Shown here in pieces: positions 19,049 to 27,690 of a stretch of 33,601 nt of DNA (positions within the stretch are counted from its first letter, which is position 1; each line of letters begins with the position of its first letter). The stretch lies in contig NKIM01000051.1 of NCBI GenBank assembly GCA_002255955.1, positions 1 to 33,601 on the forward strand, written 5' to 3'. This DNA is from Burkholderiales bacterium PBB2 (lineage in GTDB: Bacteria; Pseudomonadota; Gammaproteobacteria; Burkholderiales; Burkholderiaceae_C). Below the pieces are notes generated by a model. It saw nothing but the letters and a program-made list of their open reading frames with translations. It did no database searches and was not told the origin of the DNA. The position numbers were made by a program, and so were the translations under genes.

Positions 19049-20155
19049 ATGAGCACCCGCCAACTTGTATCCGCGTCCGTAGGCTTCGAGGCCGCCAGAC
19101 AGGTCACCATCCTCCCCGAAGGCCATCGCTCACGGTCGCTCCATGGGCACAGTTTCTTGGCCACAGTCCGTGCCGATCTGCCGGTTGGCTGGGGGCCATT
19201 CCCAGGTGGCGAGGTGGAGGAACTGCGTCGCCGCCTAGAGCGTTGCGCCAAGCCCCTGGACTACGCACTCCTGAACAACACCCTCACGCAGCCAACCGAT
19301 GAGAACCTGGCTCGATGGATCAGGCATGGCCTCGAAACAGACTTCGGTGTACCTGGCATTCAACAGGTGGGCATACAGAGTACCCAGCATTCGGGTGTGG
19401 ATCTGGACGCCTCAGGCCAGGCCCATGTCTGGCGCCGCTACCGCTTCCAAGCCGCCCACAGGCTGCCCAATGTGCCGATGGGCCACAAATGCGGCCGCAT
19501 GCACGGCCATGGCTTCGAGGTGATCCTGCACGCCAATCAGGACTTGGGCGAGCGTGACCTGAGCGTGGATTACGACCATCTGGACGAGGTCTGGGCGCCC
19601 TTCCACATGCAGTTGAACTACCAATGCCTGAACGAGATCGTAGGTCTGGACAATCCGACCAGCGAGGTGATTTCGGCCTGGCTGTGGCAGCGCCTCAAGC
19701 CGCAGTTGCCAGAACTGTCCTGGGTGACCGTCTACGAGACGGGCTCTTGCGGCGCCAATTTCGATGGCAGCCGCTACCGCATCTGGAAGGAGATGACCTT
19801 AGATTCGGCGGTCCGACTCAAGCATGCATCGGCGGACAGTCCGCTGCGCGCTATCCATGGTCACCCCTACACCCTGCGTTTGCATCTGAGCGCAGAACTC
19901 GATGCCATGATGGGTTGGACAGTGGACTTCGGCGATGTGAAGACCTTGTTTGATCCGATCTTCAAGGCTATCGATCACCAACCGCTCTACGAGATTGCCG
20001 ACTTAGCGGACGGCGACACGGCCAGCCTGGCCGCATGGGTGCTGGCCAAGGGCCGTGCTGTGTTGCCGCAATTGGACCGAGTCGATGTGTATGAAACCCG
20101 TGGGTCGGGGGGCATCGTCAGCACTAACGCGGATGATGAGTTGATCCCTGTTTGA
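19049..20155 (+). CDS. queD: Triple-domain QueD/6-pyruvoyl-tetrahydropterin-synthase-like protein
   Basis: QueD makes 6-carboxytetrahydropterin, an intermediate to preQ0. A normal QueD is about 120 residues; this 368-residue protein is three copies in a row. Domain 2 (about 128-248) is closest to QueD: AAH137RLPNVPMGHKC148, H152GH154 and E230. Its Asp-His dyad, however, is N190-Y191. Domain 3 (about 249-368) keeps H259, H270/H272, D309-H310 and E349 but has no Cys. Domain 1 (about 5-120) has R17 for the zinc His, S28 for Cys, D71-Y72 and no Glu. The family's triad forms between subunits, so domains 2 and 3 could together make one site. The start is ATG at 19049 with AGGAG upstream. It is divergent from the dpd operon and probably supplies it with preQ0 precursor. 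Confidence 0.85.
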   Translation: MSTRQLVSASVGFEAARQVTILPEGHRSRSLHGHSFLATVRADLPVGWGPFPGGEVEELRRRLERCAKPLDYALLNNTLTQPTDENLARWIRHGLETDFGVPGIQQVGIQSTQHSGVDLDASGQAHVWRRYRFQAAHRLPNVPMGHKCGRMHGHGFEVILHANQDLGERDLSVDYDHLDEVWAPFHMQLNYQCLNEIVGLDNPTSEVISAWLWQRLKPQLPELSWVTVYETGSCGANFDGSRYRIWKEMTLDSAVRLKHASADSPLRAIHGHPYTLRLHLSAELDAMMGWTVDFGDVKTLFDPIFKAIDHQPLYEIADLADGDTASLAAWVLAKGRAVLPQLDRVDVYETRGSGGIVSTNADDELIPV

Positions 20156-20261
20156 CTTGGGTCGAGCTAGTCCAAGATGCGCCAAGATCTACTTGGGTAC
20201 GGGAGTTCATGACATGGCGAAATGCCGACCGTTTGAGCGCTTGTTCAGCGGAGCGCGCGGG

Positions 20262-20289
20262 TTGCCCCCGGTGCCAGGCCGGGATAATC
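20262..20289 (+). promoter_or_regulatory. Possible promoter before the small-protein gene
   Basis: TTGCCC (20262-20267) and ATAATC (20284-20289) are separated by 16 bp and lie 40 bp before the ATG at 20330. It is the only plausible pair seen in the 20156-20329 gap. No terminator was found after queD. Confidence 0.3.
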
Positions 20290-20329
20290 CCGCCCATTCC
20301 GCCTCCCCCTTCAGCCGCCTTCTAGCCTC

Positions 20330-20692
20330 ATGACCGACTCCCCCCTCCCCGACCGCCTGCACGCCCTGCTCGACGAGCGCGTGTTCAACTTTGCACAGGC
20401 GGCGCAGCGGCACTTCAAGACCAATGACTTGGTGGTGTTGCTGGATTTCCGCGCCGAGACGCCGGAGCTGGAGGCGCTGCCGCGGCAGGCGCTGGCTGAG
20501 GCGGAGGAGCTGTCGCTGGAGGTGAAACTGAAGCTGGCGCGGCCGGCCTCGGCCTTGAGCCCGGTGTTCGGTGCGCCCGAGCAGGTGTTCTGGTTTGTGG
20601 TGATCCACGAGGACGAGGATGCCGACTGCGGCGCCATCAGCGCGGCGGTTCAGGGCGCGCCGTTTGCGGACAAGCTCTCGGCCCAGGGCTGA
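20330..20692 (+). CDS. Small hypothetical protein
   Basis: A 120-residue acidic soluble protein without signal or membrane segments. It has two beta-like stretches (NDLVVLLDF and QVFWFVVIHEDEDADCG) separated by an acidic helix (EALPRQALAEAEELSLEVKLKLA). I do not recognise the family. Codon use is strongly G/C-ending, like the core genes, so it belongs to the host genome rather than the island. The ATG at 20330 is the first start after the gap. The next gene begins 69 nt later on the same strand. Confidence 0.65.
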   Translation: MTDSPLPDRLHALLDERVFNFAQAAQRHFKTNDLVVLLDFRAETPELEALPRQALAEAEELSLEVKLKLARPASALSPVFGAPEQVFWFVVIHEDEDADCGAISAAVQGAPFADKLSAQG

Positions 20693-20761
20693 CGGACTGG
20701 CGCTGGCGACCTTTTGCACTCTGGCACGTTTGCTCGCTGGTCTGTTTCTCGTACCGCATCG

Positions 20762-21019
20762 ATGAACAAGCCCTCCCCCCTGCGCCGCCTGCTCTCCCTG
20801 CGCGCCCGTTCCCCAGCGCCCGTGCCGGCCGGGCCGGTGGACGAGCTGGCGCAGGCCCGCGCCTTGATTGCGGCCATCGATGCCGGCGGCATTCCGCTTT
20901 ACCCGGGCAAGGTGAACCAGATCGCGCGGGCGCTGGGGCTGGAGGTGTCGCGCGAAGCGCCGGTGGAGGCGACCGTGGCGCGCATCCGCGCCTGGCTGGA
21001 TGCTGCGCAGGCGGGCTAG
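20762..21019 (+). CDS. Small hypothetical protein with ALIAAIDAGGIPL motif
   Basis: An 85-residue protein. A basic N-terminus (NKPSPLRRLLSLRAR) and a Pro/Ala linker precede a compact domain with ALIAAIDAGGIPLYPGKVNQIARALGLEVSR and a C-terminal helix (TVARIRAWLD). The domain looks like a small helical, possibly DNA-binding fold conserved in Burkholderiales, from memory only. The start is ATG at 20762; an upstream ATG at 20714 gives a 101-residue form with a poor N-terminus. The function is unknown. Confidence 0.6.
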   Translation: MNKPSPLRRLLSLRARSPAPVPAGPVDELAQARALIAAIDAGGIPLYPGKVNQIARALGLEVSREAPVEATVARIRAWLDAAQAG

Positions 21020-21137
21020 TGGCTGCGGCTGTCTGGCTGGCGCCAGGGCCTAGGATAGAGGCCTGCGCGCCGTGCTTGCGCGCCTCTTTTTCTCCGGGCC
21101 CGTTTTCTTGACTTCTCTTTCGTCATCCCTGTCTTCC

Positions 21138-21161
21138 TCGGCCCTTTCTTCGGCCCTTTCT
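21138..21161. repeat. 12-bp tandem repeat
   Basis: Two perfect copies of TCGGCCCTTTCT (21138-21149, 21150-21161) lie just before the probable start of the Pls-type gene. They encode Ser-Ala-Leu units if the longer GTG start at 21072 is used. Confidence 0.7.
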
Positions 21162-21206
21162 TCGGCGCCCTCCGCGGTTTTGCCTGCATCGGCCGCCTCG
21201 CCCCCG

Positions 21207-24200
21207 ATGATTCTTCGCGGCCCGGACCGGCCCGAGCTGCTGCGCGGCGAGGTGCTGGCCGATCTGTTCGAGGCCACGGCGCGGCGCCTGTCCGAGCAGA
21301 TTGCCCTGCGCGAGGGCGAGCGTTCGCTGAGCTATGCGGCGCTGGACGCGGCGGCCGACCTTGCGGCTTCGCGCCTGATCGCGGCCGGTGTGCGGCCGGG
21401 GCAGATCGTGGGCCTGTGGATGCCGCGCGGCATGGAGCTGCTGATCTTGCAGCTGGCCATCGCCAAGACCGGCGCGGCCTGGTTGCCCAGCGACGCCGAC
21501 ACGCCGGCCGAGCGGGTGGCCGTGTGCCTGGAGGATGCCGAGGCGGCTGGCCTCCTGACCCCCGCCGCCTGGGCGGCCGAGCGCCTGGACGGCCTTGGCC
21601 GGCCGGTGTGGAGCGCGGAAAGCTTGCTTGCCCCCGAAAGCGCGAGCGGCCCGCTGCGCCGCCGCGAGGGCGCGCTGCCCGAGCACACGGCCTACGTGAT
21701 CTACACCTCAGGTTCGACGGGCAAGCCCAAGGGCATTGCCATCAGCCAGGGCAGCATCTGCCATTTCCTGCGCAGCGAGAACGAGGTGCTGGGCGTGCGC
21801 GCCAGCGACACGGTCTACCAGGGCTTCTCGGTCGCCTTCGACATGTCTTTCGAGGAGATCTGGATCAGCTACCTCGTCGGCGCCACGCTCTGGCTGGCGC
21901 CGCGCGAGATCGCTGCCGACCCCGATGCCCTGCCGCAGGCGCTCAAGGCGCATGGCGTGACCGTGCTGCACGCCGTGCCCACCCTGCTGGCCCTGTTCAA
22001 CCAGGAGGTGCCGGGCCTGCGCCTCATCAATCTGGGCGGCGAGATGTGCCCTGAGGCCCTGGTGGCGCGCTGGGCGCGGCCCGGCCGCCAGGTCTTCAAC
22101 ACCTACGGGCCGACCGAGGCCACGGTCTCGGCCAGCCTGGCCGAGCTGCAGGCGGGCGCGCCGGTCACCATCGGCCGGCCCCTGCCCAACTACCAGCTGA
22201 TGGTGATTGCCGCCGATGTCGAGAACGGACTGCGCTTGCAGCCGCAGGGCGAGACCGGCGAGCTGTGCATCAGCGGCCCCGGTGTGGCGGCCGGTTACTT
22301 GGGCCGGCCCGAGCTGACGGCCGAGAAGTTTTTGCCCAACCCCTGGGCCCAGATGCCGGGTGGCGCCGATGCGCGGCTCTATCGCACCGGCGATCTGGCC
22401 CGCATCGACGAGGCCGGCCAGATCCATTGCCTGGGCCGGGTGGACGACCAGGTCAAGATCCGCGGCTTCCGCGTCGAGCTGGGCGAGATCGAGGCCGCGC
22501 TGGCCCAGCAGCCCGGCGTGGGCACGGTGGCGGTGCTGCTGCGCCGTGATGAAGACCAAGGTTCCGCCCAGGAGCTGCTGATCGCCTATCTGGTGGCGGC
22601 TGACAGCGCTGCGACGGGCGCTGTGCAGCCACGGGCCGCCGACTTGCGCGCCGCCCTGGCCCAGCGCTTGCCGCCCTACATGGTGCCCAGCCGTTTCGAG
22701 TGGCTGCCGGCCATGCCCCGCCTGACCTCGGGCAAGATCGACCGCAACACCCTCAAGGCCCGGCCCCTGCTCGCAGACACGCCGCCCGCAGCAGCCGAAG
22801 ACGGCTCCGACTCCCCGCGCAGCGAGGCCGAGGCCGCGCTGTTCGCCGCCCTGCGCCGCCTGTTCCCGGGCCAGGCCCTGCGCCGCGAGGCCGATTTCTT
22901 CAACGAGCTGGGCGGTCATTCGCTGATGGCCGCGCGCCTGGCCTCGGCCCTGCGCGCCCAGCCGCAGTTTGCCGGCCTGACCGTGCGCCACATCTACCAG
23001 GGCCGCCGCCTGGGTGTGATCGCCGAGGCGATGGAGGCCATGGACGCGGCCCACCAGGCCGCAGCCGCGCGCGATGCCGCCGGCGGCGGCCCCGCTGCGG
23101 CCGCCGATACCCCGCCCTGGCAGCCGCCCTCGGCCTGGCGGCGCTGGCGCTGCGGCGCGGCGCAGGCCCTGGCCGTGCCCTTCTTGGTGGCGCTGCGCAT
23201 GGCCAGCTGGCTGGCGCCGTTTTTCACCTTCCACTTTTTCACCGGCGACCCGGCCGATTCGGTGCTCACCGCGGTGTGGATGTCGGTGGCGGTGTTCCTG
23301 GGCACCACGGTGCTGGAGTTTCTGGTGGCCATGGCCGGCCGCCGCCTGCTGGCCGCGCGGCTGAAGCCGGGGCGCTACCCGCTCTGGGGCCTCACCTATT
23401 ACCGCTGGTGGCTGGCCGACCGGCTGATGGAGGTGGCGCCGGTCTACTTCCTCGGCGGCTCCTCGCTCTACGTGGGCTGGCTGCGCCTGCTGGGCGCCGA
23501 CATCGGCCGCGAGGTGCTGATCGGCTCCATCACCGTGCGCGCGCCCGAGCTGCTGCGCATCGGCGATGGCGCCAGCATCGGCAATGCGGTGAACCTGGAA
23601 AACGCCCGGGTCGAGCGCGGCGAGCTGCTGCTGGGCCGCATCGACATCGGCGCGAATGCCTACGTCGGCTCCTACTCGGTGCTGGAGGGCAACACGGCCG
23701 TGGCCGATTGGGGCCATGTCGAGGGCCAGTCGGCCCTGGCCGATGGCACGCGCGTGCCGGAGCGGCGCGTCTGGGGCGGCTCGCCAGCGCGTGATCTGGG
23801 CGCCTTCGACCCTGTAGGGCTGCGCCCGCGGCCCGAGGTGGGCCGGCTGCAGCGCTGGGGCGAGGCGGCCTTTTTCGTGGCCGGCGCCTTGCTGATCGCC
23901 ACGTTGTTCTTCCTGCCGGTCTTCCCCACCTTCATGCTGATCGACAGCCTGGACACTTTGGAGACGCTGGAAGAATGGCCCTCCATGGCCTGGCTGCAGG
24001 GCGATGTGCTGTGGCTGCAGCTGCTGCGTTACTTCGTGTTCGCCCTGCCGGCCAGCGCGGTGCTGATCGTCATCACCGCCCTGCTCTCGGCGGCCATCCG
24101 CTGGGGCGTGCTGCCGCGCATGACGCGCGGCACATGGCCGGTACACAGCTGGGTGTATTGCAGCAAGTGGCTGGTCAACCAGATCCAGGAATCGAGCCTG

Positions 24201-25298
24201 CAAGGCCTGCATGGCGTGTATGCCACCGTGTTCGCGCCCTGGTGGTACCGCTTGTTGGGCGCCCGCGTGGGCCGCGATGCCGAGATCTCCACCGCCCTGG
24301 GCGTGGTGCCCGATATGCTGACCCTGGGCGACGAGACCTTCATCGCCGACGCGGTGCTGCTGGGCGATGAGGAGATCGACGGCGGCTGGATGACGGTGCG
24401 GCCCACGGTGGTATCGCGGCGCAGCTTTGTCGGCAACGGCGCGTACGTGCCCGATGGCACAACCATCCCCGAGAACGTGCTGATCGGCGTGCTCTCGCGG
24501 GCGCCCGAGGGCGGGCAGATGCAGAGCGGCGACACCTGGCTGGGCACACCGCCCATCAATCTGCCGGCGCGCGAAACGGTGCAGGGCTACCCCGAGCACC
24601 TGACCTTCCGGCCCTCGCCGCTGCGCCGCCTGGGCCGCGGCCTGATCGAGACCTTCCGCATCGTCGCGCCGCATGCCATCGTCATCGCCACCGGCTACAC
24701 CATCGTGCTCGACGTTATGCCCGACGCCAGCGAGGGCCGCTGGGGCTTGGTGGCCTGGGAGCTGACCGAATCGGGCCTGCTCTTCGGCCTGGCCTGCTTT
24801 GTCTTCGTGGCCTTGTTCAAGTGGCTGCTGCTGGGCTGCTACCGGCCGCGCGCCGTGCCCATGTGGACGCCTTTCGTCTGGGTCTCCGAGGCGGCCACCA
24901 ATCTCTACGAGGGCATCGCCGTGCCCAACTTCATGCGCTTTCTGCGCGGCACGCCCTGGCTGCCTTTGGCCTTCCGCCTGCTGGGCTGCAAGATCGGCCG
25001 CGGTGTGTACCTGGACACCACCGACATCACCGAATTCGACTGCGTGCACATCGGCGCCCACAGCGAGCTCAACGCCCTGAGCTGCCCGCAGACCCATCTG
25101 TTCGAAGACCGGGTCATGAAGATAGCCCCTGTGCACATTGGCGAGCGCGTCACGGTCGGCGCGCGCAGCACGGTGCTTTACGGCGCCAGCGTTGGTGACG
25201 GCGCGCGCCTGGGCCCCATGACCCTGGTGATGAAGGGCGAGAACATCCCGGCCGGCTCCGCCTGGAGCGGCTGCCCGGCGGCGCCGCAGGGCGCTTGA
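21207..25298 (+). CDS. Pls-type single-module NRPS with carrier, membrane and left-handed-helix domains
   Basis: About 1363 residues. The adenylation domain shows YTSGSTGKPKG (about 166), FDMSFEE (about 212), YGPTEAT, YRTGD and GKIDRN. A carrier domain follows with GGHSLM and phosphopantetheine Ser near 572. The C-terminal half alternates membrane segments (near 660-710, 887-966, 1160-1215) with three hexapeptide left-handed-helix domains (about 762-852, 1016-1100, 1258-1361). This is the NRPS terminal-domain architecture of epsilon-poly-L-lysine synthetase (Pls), which joins one amino acid into a polymer without a thioesterase. By my alignment to GrsA the pocket reads D-M-E-H-I-L-T-V-S-K; Glu at 239 hints at a basic amino acid. 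The start is ATG 21207; a GTG at 21072 adds a Ser-rich stretch with atypical codons. A phosphopantetheinyl transferase follows directly. Confidence 0.85.
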   Translation: MILRGPDRPELLRGEVLADLFEATARRLSEQIALREGERSLSYAALDAAADLAASRLIAAGVRPGQIVGLWMPRGMELLILQLAIAKTGAAWLPSDADTPAERVAVCLEDAEAAGLLTPAAWAAERLDGLGRPVWSAESLLAPESASGPLRRREGALPEHTAYVIYTSGSTGKPKGIAISQGSICHFLRSENEVLGVRASDTVYQGFSVAFDMSFEEIWISYLVGATLWLAPREIAADPDALPQALKAHGVTVLHAVPTLLALFNQEVPGLRLINLGGEMCPEALVARWARPGRQVFNTYGPTEATVSASLAELQAGAPVTIGRPLPNYQLMVIAADVENGLRLQPQGETGELCISGPGVAAGYLGRPELTAEKFLPNPWAQMPGGADARLYRTGDLARIDEAGQIHCLGRVDDQVKIRGFRVELGEIEAALAQQPGVGTVAVLLRRDEDQGSAQELLIAYLVAADSAATGAVQPRAADLRAALAQRLPPYMVPSRFEWLPAMPRLTSGKIDRNTLKARPLLADTPPAAAEDGSDSPRSEAEAALFAALRRLFPGQALRREADFFNELGGHSLMAARLASALRAQPQFAGLTVRHIYQGRRLGVIAEAMEAMDAAHQAAAARDAAGGGPAAAADTPPWQPPSAWRRWRCGAAQALAVPFLVALRMASWLAPFFTFHFFTGDPADSVLTAVWMSVAVFLGTTVLEFLVAMAGRRLLAARLKPGRYPLWGLTYYRWWLADRLMEVAPVYFLGGSSLYVGWLRLLGADIGREVLIGSITVRAPELLRIGDGASIGNAVNLENARVERGELLLGRIDIGANAYVGSYSVLEGNTAVADWGHVEGQSALADGTRVPERRVWGGSPARDLGAFDPVGLRPRPEVGRLQRWGEAAFFVAGALLIATLFFLPVFPTFMLIDSLDTLETLEEWPSMAWLQGDVLWLQLLRYFVFALPASAVLIVITALLSAAIRWGVLPRMTRGTWPVHSWVYCSKWLVNQIQESSLQGLHGVYATVFAPWWYRLLGARVGRDAEISTALGVVPDMLTLGDETFIADAVLLGDEEIDGGWMTVRPTVVSRRSFVGNGAYVPDGTTIPENVLIGVLSRAPEGGQMQSGDTWLGTPPINLPARETVQGYPEHLTFRPSPLRRLGRGLIETFRIVAPHAIVIATGYTIVLDVMPDASEGRWGLVAWELTESGLLFGLACFVFVALFKWLLLGCYRPRAVPMWTPFVWVSEAATNLYEGIAVPNFMRFLRGTPWLPLAFRLLGCKIGRGVYLDTTDITEFDCVHIGAHSELNALSCPQTHLFEDRVMKIAPVHIGERVTVGARSTVLYGASVGDGARLGPMTLVMKGENIPAGSAWSGCPAAPQGA

Positions 25299-25303
25299 GC
25301 GAA

Positions 25304-25894
25304 ATGGCCGAAAGTGACGCTCCATTCCCGGTCTGCCTGTGGCCGGAGTGCAAGCCCGCGCCCGATCAGCGCGTGTTCGTGCTGGCGCTGCTCGGGGCTT
25401 CGTCCGGCCGCCCTGAAGCTCGGCTGGATGCCCGCGCCGCCGCCCGCCTGGCCGCGCGCCAAGCTCTGGCCGCACAGCTGGGCCAGCCGCTCGACACGGT
25501 GCAACTCCACGCCCCGCCCGGCCAGCCGCCCCAGGTCCTGGGCCGGCCTGACATCGGCTTGTCTTTCAGCCATGAAGCGGGGATCAGCTTGGTGGCCGTG
25601 AACCTCGACGGGCCGATCGGGGTGGATGTGGTGCAGGCCTCGGCGCCTGACGATTGGCAGGCGGTGGCGCGCGACTATCTGGGGCCGCAGTCCCTGGCCC
25701 TGGGCGCCGCCGGCTTCGCCCCGGCCTGGGCCGCGCTGGAGGCCCGGCTCAAATGCTGTGGCTTGGATCTGCATGAATGGTCAGCCGAGCGCGAGCTGCG
25801 CTTGCTGGCAGCATGCCTTCCGCCGCCTCTGGCCCTGCCGTGTGCGGCGGATCCTTGGGTTGGTGCATTGGCCTGGCCACGATGGCCAGTTTGA
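25304..25894 (+). CDS. 4'-phosphopantetheinyl transferase (Sfp type)
   Basis: A 196-residue protein with GLSFSHEAGISLVAV, PIGVDVV and WAALEARLKCCGLDL. These correspond to the family's substrate-His strand, the metal-binding G-x-D motif and the W-x3-E-A-x2-K motif. It would transfer phosphopantetheine from CoA to the carrier Ser of the enzyme encoded just before it. The start is ATG at 25304, 5 nt after the upstream stop; a TTG at 25295 overlapping that stop is possible. The second metal acid of Sfp (Glu in GIDIE) is Val here (GVDVV), as in some other members, so the metal site may be two-acid. It is shorter than Sfp (about 224 residues). Confidence 0.8.
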   Translation: MAESDAPFPVCLWPECKPAPDQRVFVLALLGASSGRPEARLDARAAARLAARQALAAQLGQPLDTVQLHAPPGQPPQVLGRPDIGLSFSHEAGISLVAVNLDGPIGVDVVQASAPDDWQAVARDYLGPQSLALGAAGFAPAWAALEARLKCCGLDLHEWSAERELRLLAACLPPPLALPCAADPWVGALAWPRWPV

Positions 25895-26067
25895 TCAAGG
25901 TCAAGAGCTGTTGAGCTTGCGCTTCCACGTGTGCTGAATTGCGCGTGGCTCGCCCCTGATCTGTCAGCCTGGCCCTTGCCCAGCCGGCCGAGAATTCAAC
26001 AGTGCCGGTCAGCCTGAACCCTCCCTGTGGGCCAGGCCTTGTGGCGTTTATTCAATGGAGTTGGACG

Positions 26068-27639
26068 ATGCTGAATCAATGGCGGATCTCGCAGCGCTTT
26101 TCGGTCATCTTGGGCCTGTATTGGCTGACCTTTGTGCTGCTGGCCGGCTTGGCGGCCTGGGGCCTGTCGGGCAGCGCCCGCGCTTTGCGAGAGGTGGCCG
26201 CCCAGCGCATGGGCGCGGTGTTCGAGCTGAACCAGCTGATCAAGAACAACCAAGCCAACCGGACCGAGGTGCTGCTGGCCTTCCAGCATGCACCGGACAG
26301 TGTGCTCGCGGGCATTCACGATCACGAGACCTCGGTGCATCTGCAAGCCCTGGAAAAGCGCCGCCACGAGAACGACACCGCCTGGCCCAAGGTCAAGGCT
26401 GCCGCAGCCATCGACGCGGCCGGCGCGGCGCTGGCCGCCGAAGCTGAGGACAAGCGCCAGGCCTGGACGCGCAAGTCGGACGAAGTCTTTGCCGCGCTGC
26501 GCGCCGGCAACTTCTCGCCCCAGGTGATGGCCGACTTTCTCAAGGCCGGCCGCACCGAGGGCGCCGCCCTGTTCACTGCCCTGGACAAGATGGTGCACTT
26601 TGAACAGGAGCAGGCCCAGCTGGCGGCCTTGCAGGCGGCTGATCGCGTGCGCCAGCTGCAGATGGTGTTTGCGCTGATGGCCCTGGGCATCGGCGCGCCG
26701 ACCACCTGGATGTTTCTGACCCTGCTGCGCCGCATCCGCGGCGGCTTTGCCAAGGCCGACGAGCTGTCCACCGCCATTGCCGAAGGGGACCTGACGGTCG
26801 ATGTGCAAGGCTTGGGTGGCGATGAAATCGCCCATCTGCTCGACCAGATGCACACCATGCGCGAGCGTCTGATCCAGCTGATCAGCGCCGTGCGCCAGAC
26901 GGCCGATGGCGTGCAGACTGCGGCCGTCGAAGTGGCGGCCGGCAATATGGACCTCTCCAATCGCACTGAGCAGACGGCCAGCAACCTGCAGCAGACCGCC
27001 AGCACCACCGACCAGCTGCGCGTGACCGTGGCGCGCAATGCCGACCACGCCGATCAGGCCAATCAGCTGGCCATGGCGGCGAGTGCCGTGGCTGAGCGCG
27101 GCGGCGCCGTCGTGGGCGATGTGATCAGCACCATGCGCGGCATCAATGAAAGCAGCCGCAAGATTTCCGACATCATCGGCGTCATTGATTCGATCGCGTT
27201 CCAGACCAATATCCTGGCGCTCAATGCCGCCGTGGAAGCGGCGCGAGCCGGCGAGCAAGGTCGCGGCTTTGCCGTCGTGGCCTCCGAGGTGCGCGGCCTG
27301 GCGCAGCGCAGTGCTGAGGCAGCGCGCGAGATCAAGTCCTTGATCTCTGCCAGCGTCGAGCATGTGGAGCAAGGCAGCAGCCAGGTCAACCGCGCCGGCG
27401 AGACCATGCAGGAGGTGGTCGATTCGATCCGCCGCGTCACCCAGATTGCCGGGGACATCCGCATCGCCAGCAAGGAGCAGAGCGAAGGCGTCAACACCGT
27501 GGGCCAGGCGATCTCGCAGATGGACCAGGCCACCCAGCAGAACGCGGCCCTGGTGGAAGAAAGTGCTGCCGCCGCGGCCAGCTTGCGCGATCAGGCGCAG
27601 CAGTTGGTCACCGCGGTGGCGGGCTTCCGCATGCCTTGA
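26068..27639 (+). CDS. Methyl-accepting chemotaxis protein
   Basis: A chemoreceptor of 523 residues. Transmembrane segment 1 (about 11-33, [23 protein letters not shown]) is followed by a helical periplasmic sensor domain (about 34-195, four-helix-bundle style), segment 2 (about 199-220), HAMP, and the cytoplasmic signalling domain. The conserved hairpin tip [24 protein letters not shown] is at about 373-396. It would signal through CheW/CheA. No C-terminal CheR-binding pentapeptide is seen (ends AGFRMP). The start is ATG at 26068 with GGAG at 26056-26059; the frame extends to 26002 without family character. The ligand is unknown. The 173-bp gap before it holds only a weak hairpin (about 25926-25950). 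Confidence 0.95.
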   Translation: MLNQWRISQRFSVILGLYWLTFVLLAGLAAWGLSGSARALREVAAQRMGAVFELNQLIKNNQANRTEVLLAFQHAPDSVLAGIHDHETSVHLQALEKRRHENDTAWPKVKAAAAIDAAGAALAAEAEDKRQAWTRKSDEVFAALRAGNFSPQVMADFLKAGRTEGAALFTALDKMVHFEQEQAQLAALQAADRVRQLQMVFALMALGIGAPTTWMFLTLLRRIRGGFAKADELSTAIAEGDLTVDVQGLGGDEIAHLLDQMHTMRERLIQLISAVRQTADGVQTAAVEVAAGNMDLSNRTEQTASNLQQTASTTDQLRVTVARNADHADQANQLAMAASAVAERGGAVVGDVISTMRGINESSRKISDIIGVIDSIAFQTNILALNAAVEAARAGEQGRGFAVVASEVRGLAQRSAEAAREIKSLISASVEHVEQGSSQVNRAGETMQEVVDSIRRVTQIAGDIRIASKEQSEGVNTVGQAISQMDQATQQNAALVEESAAAAASLRDQAQQLVTAVAGFRMP

Positions 27640-27690
27640 GCGCGAGACCGCGCCGATCACGGTCCGCGGCGGCGCAGGGTGGCGGCTCGC

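Noticed and set aside
21708-25475. Very long minus-strand open frame opposite the Pls-type gene
   Set aside because: Antisense artefact of GC-rich codons; the plus strand has clear adenylation and carrier motifs.
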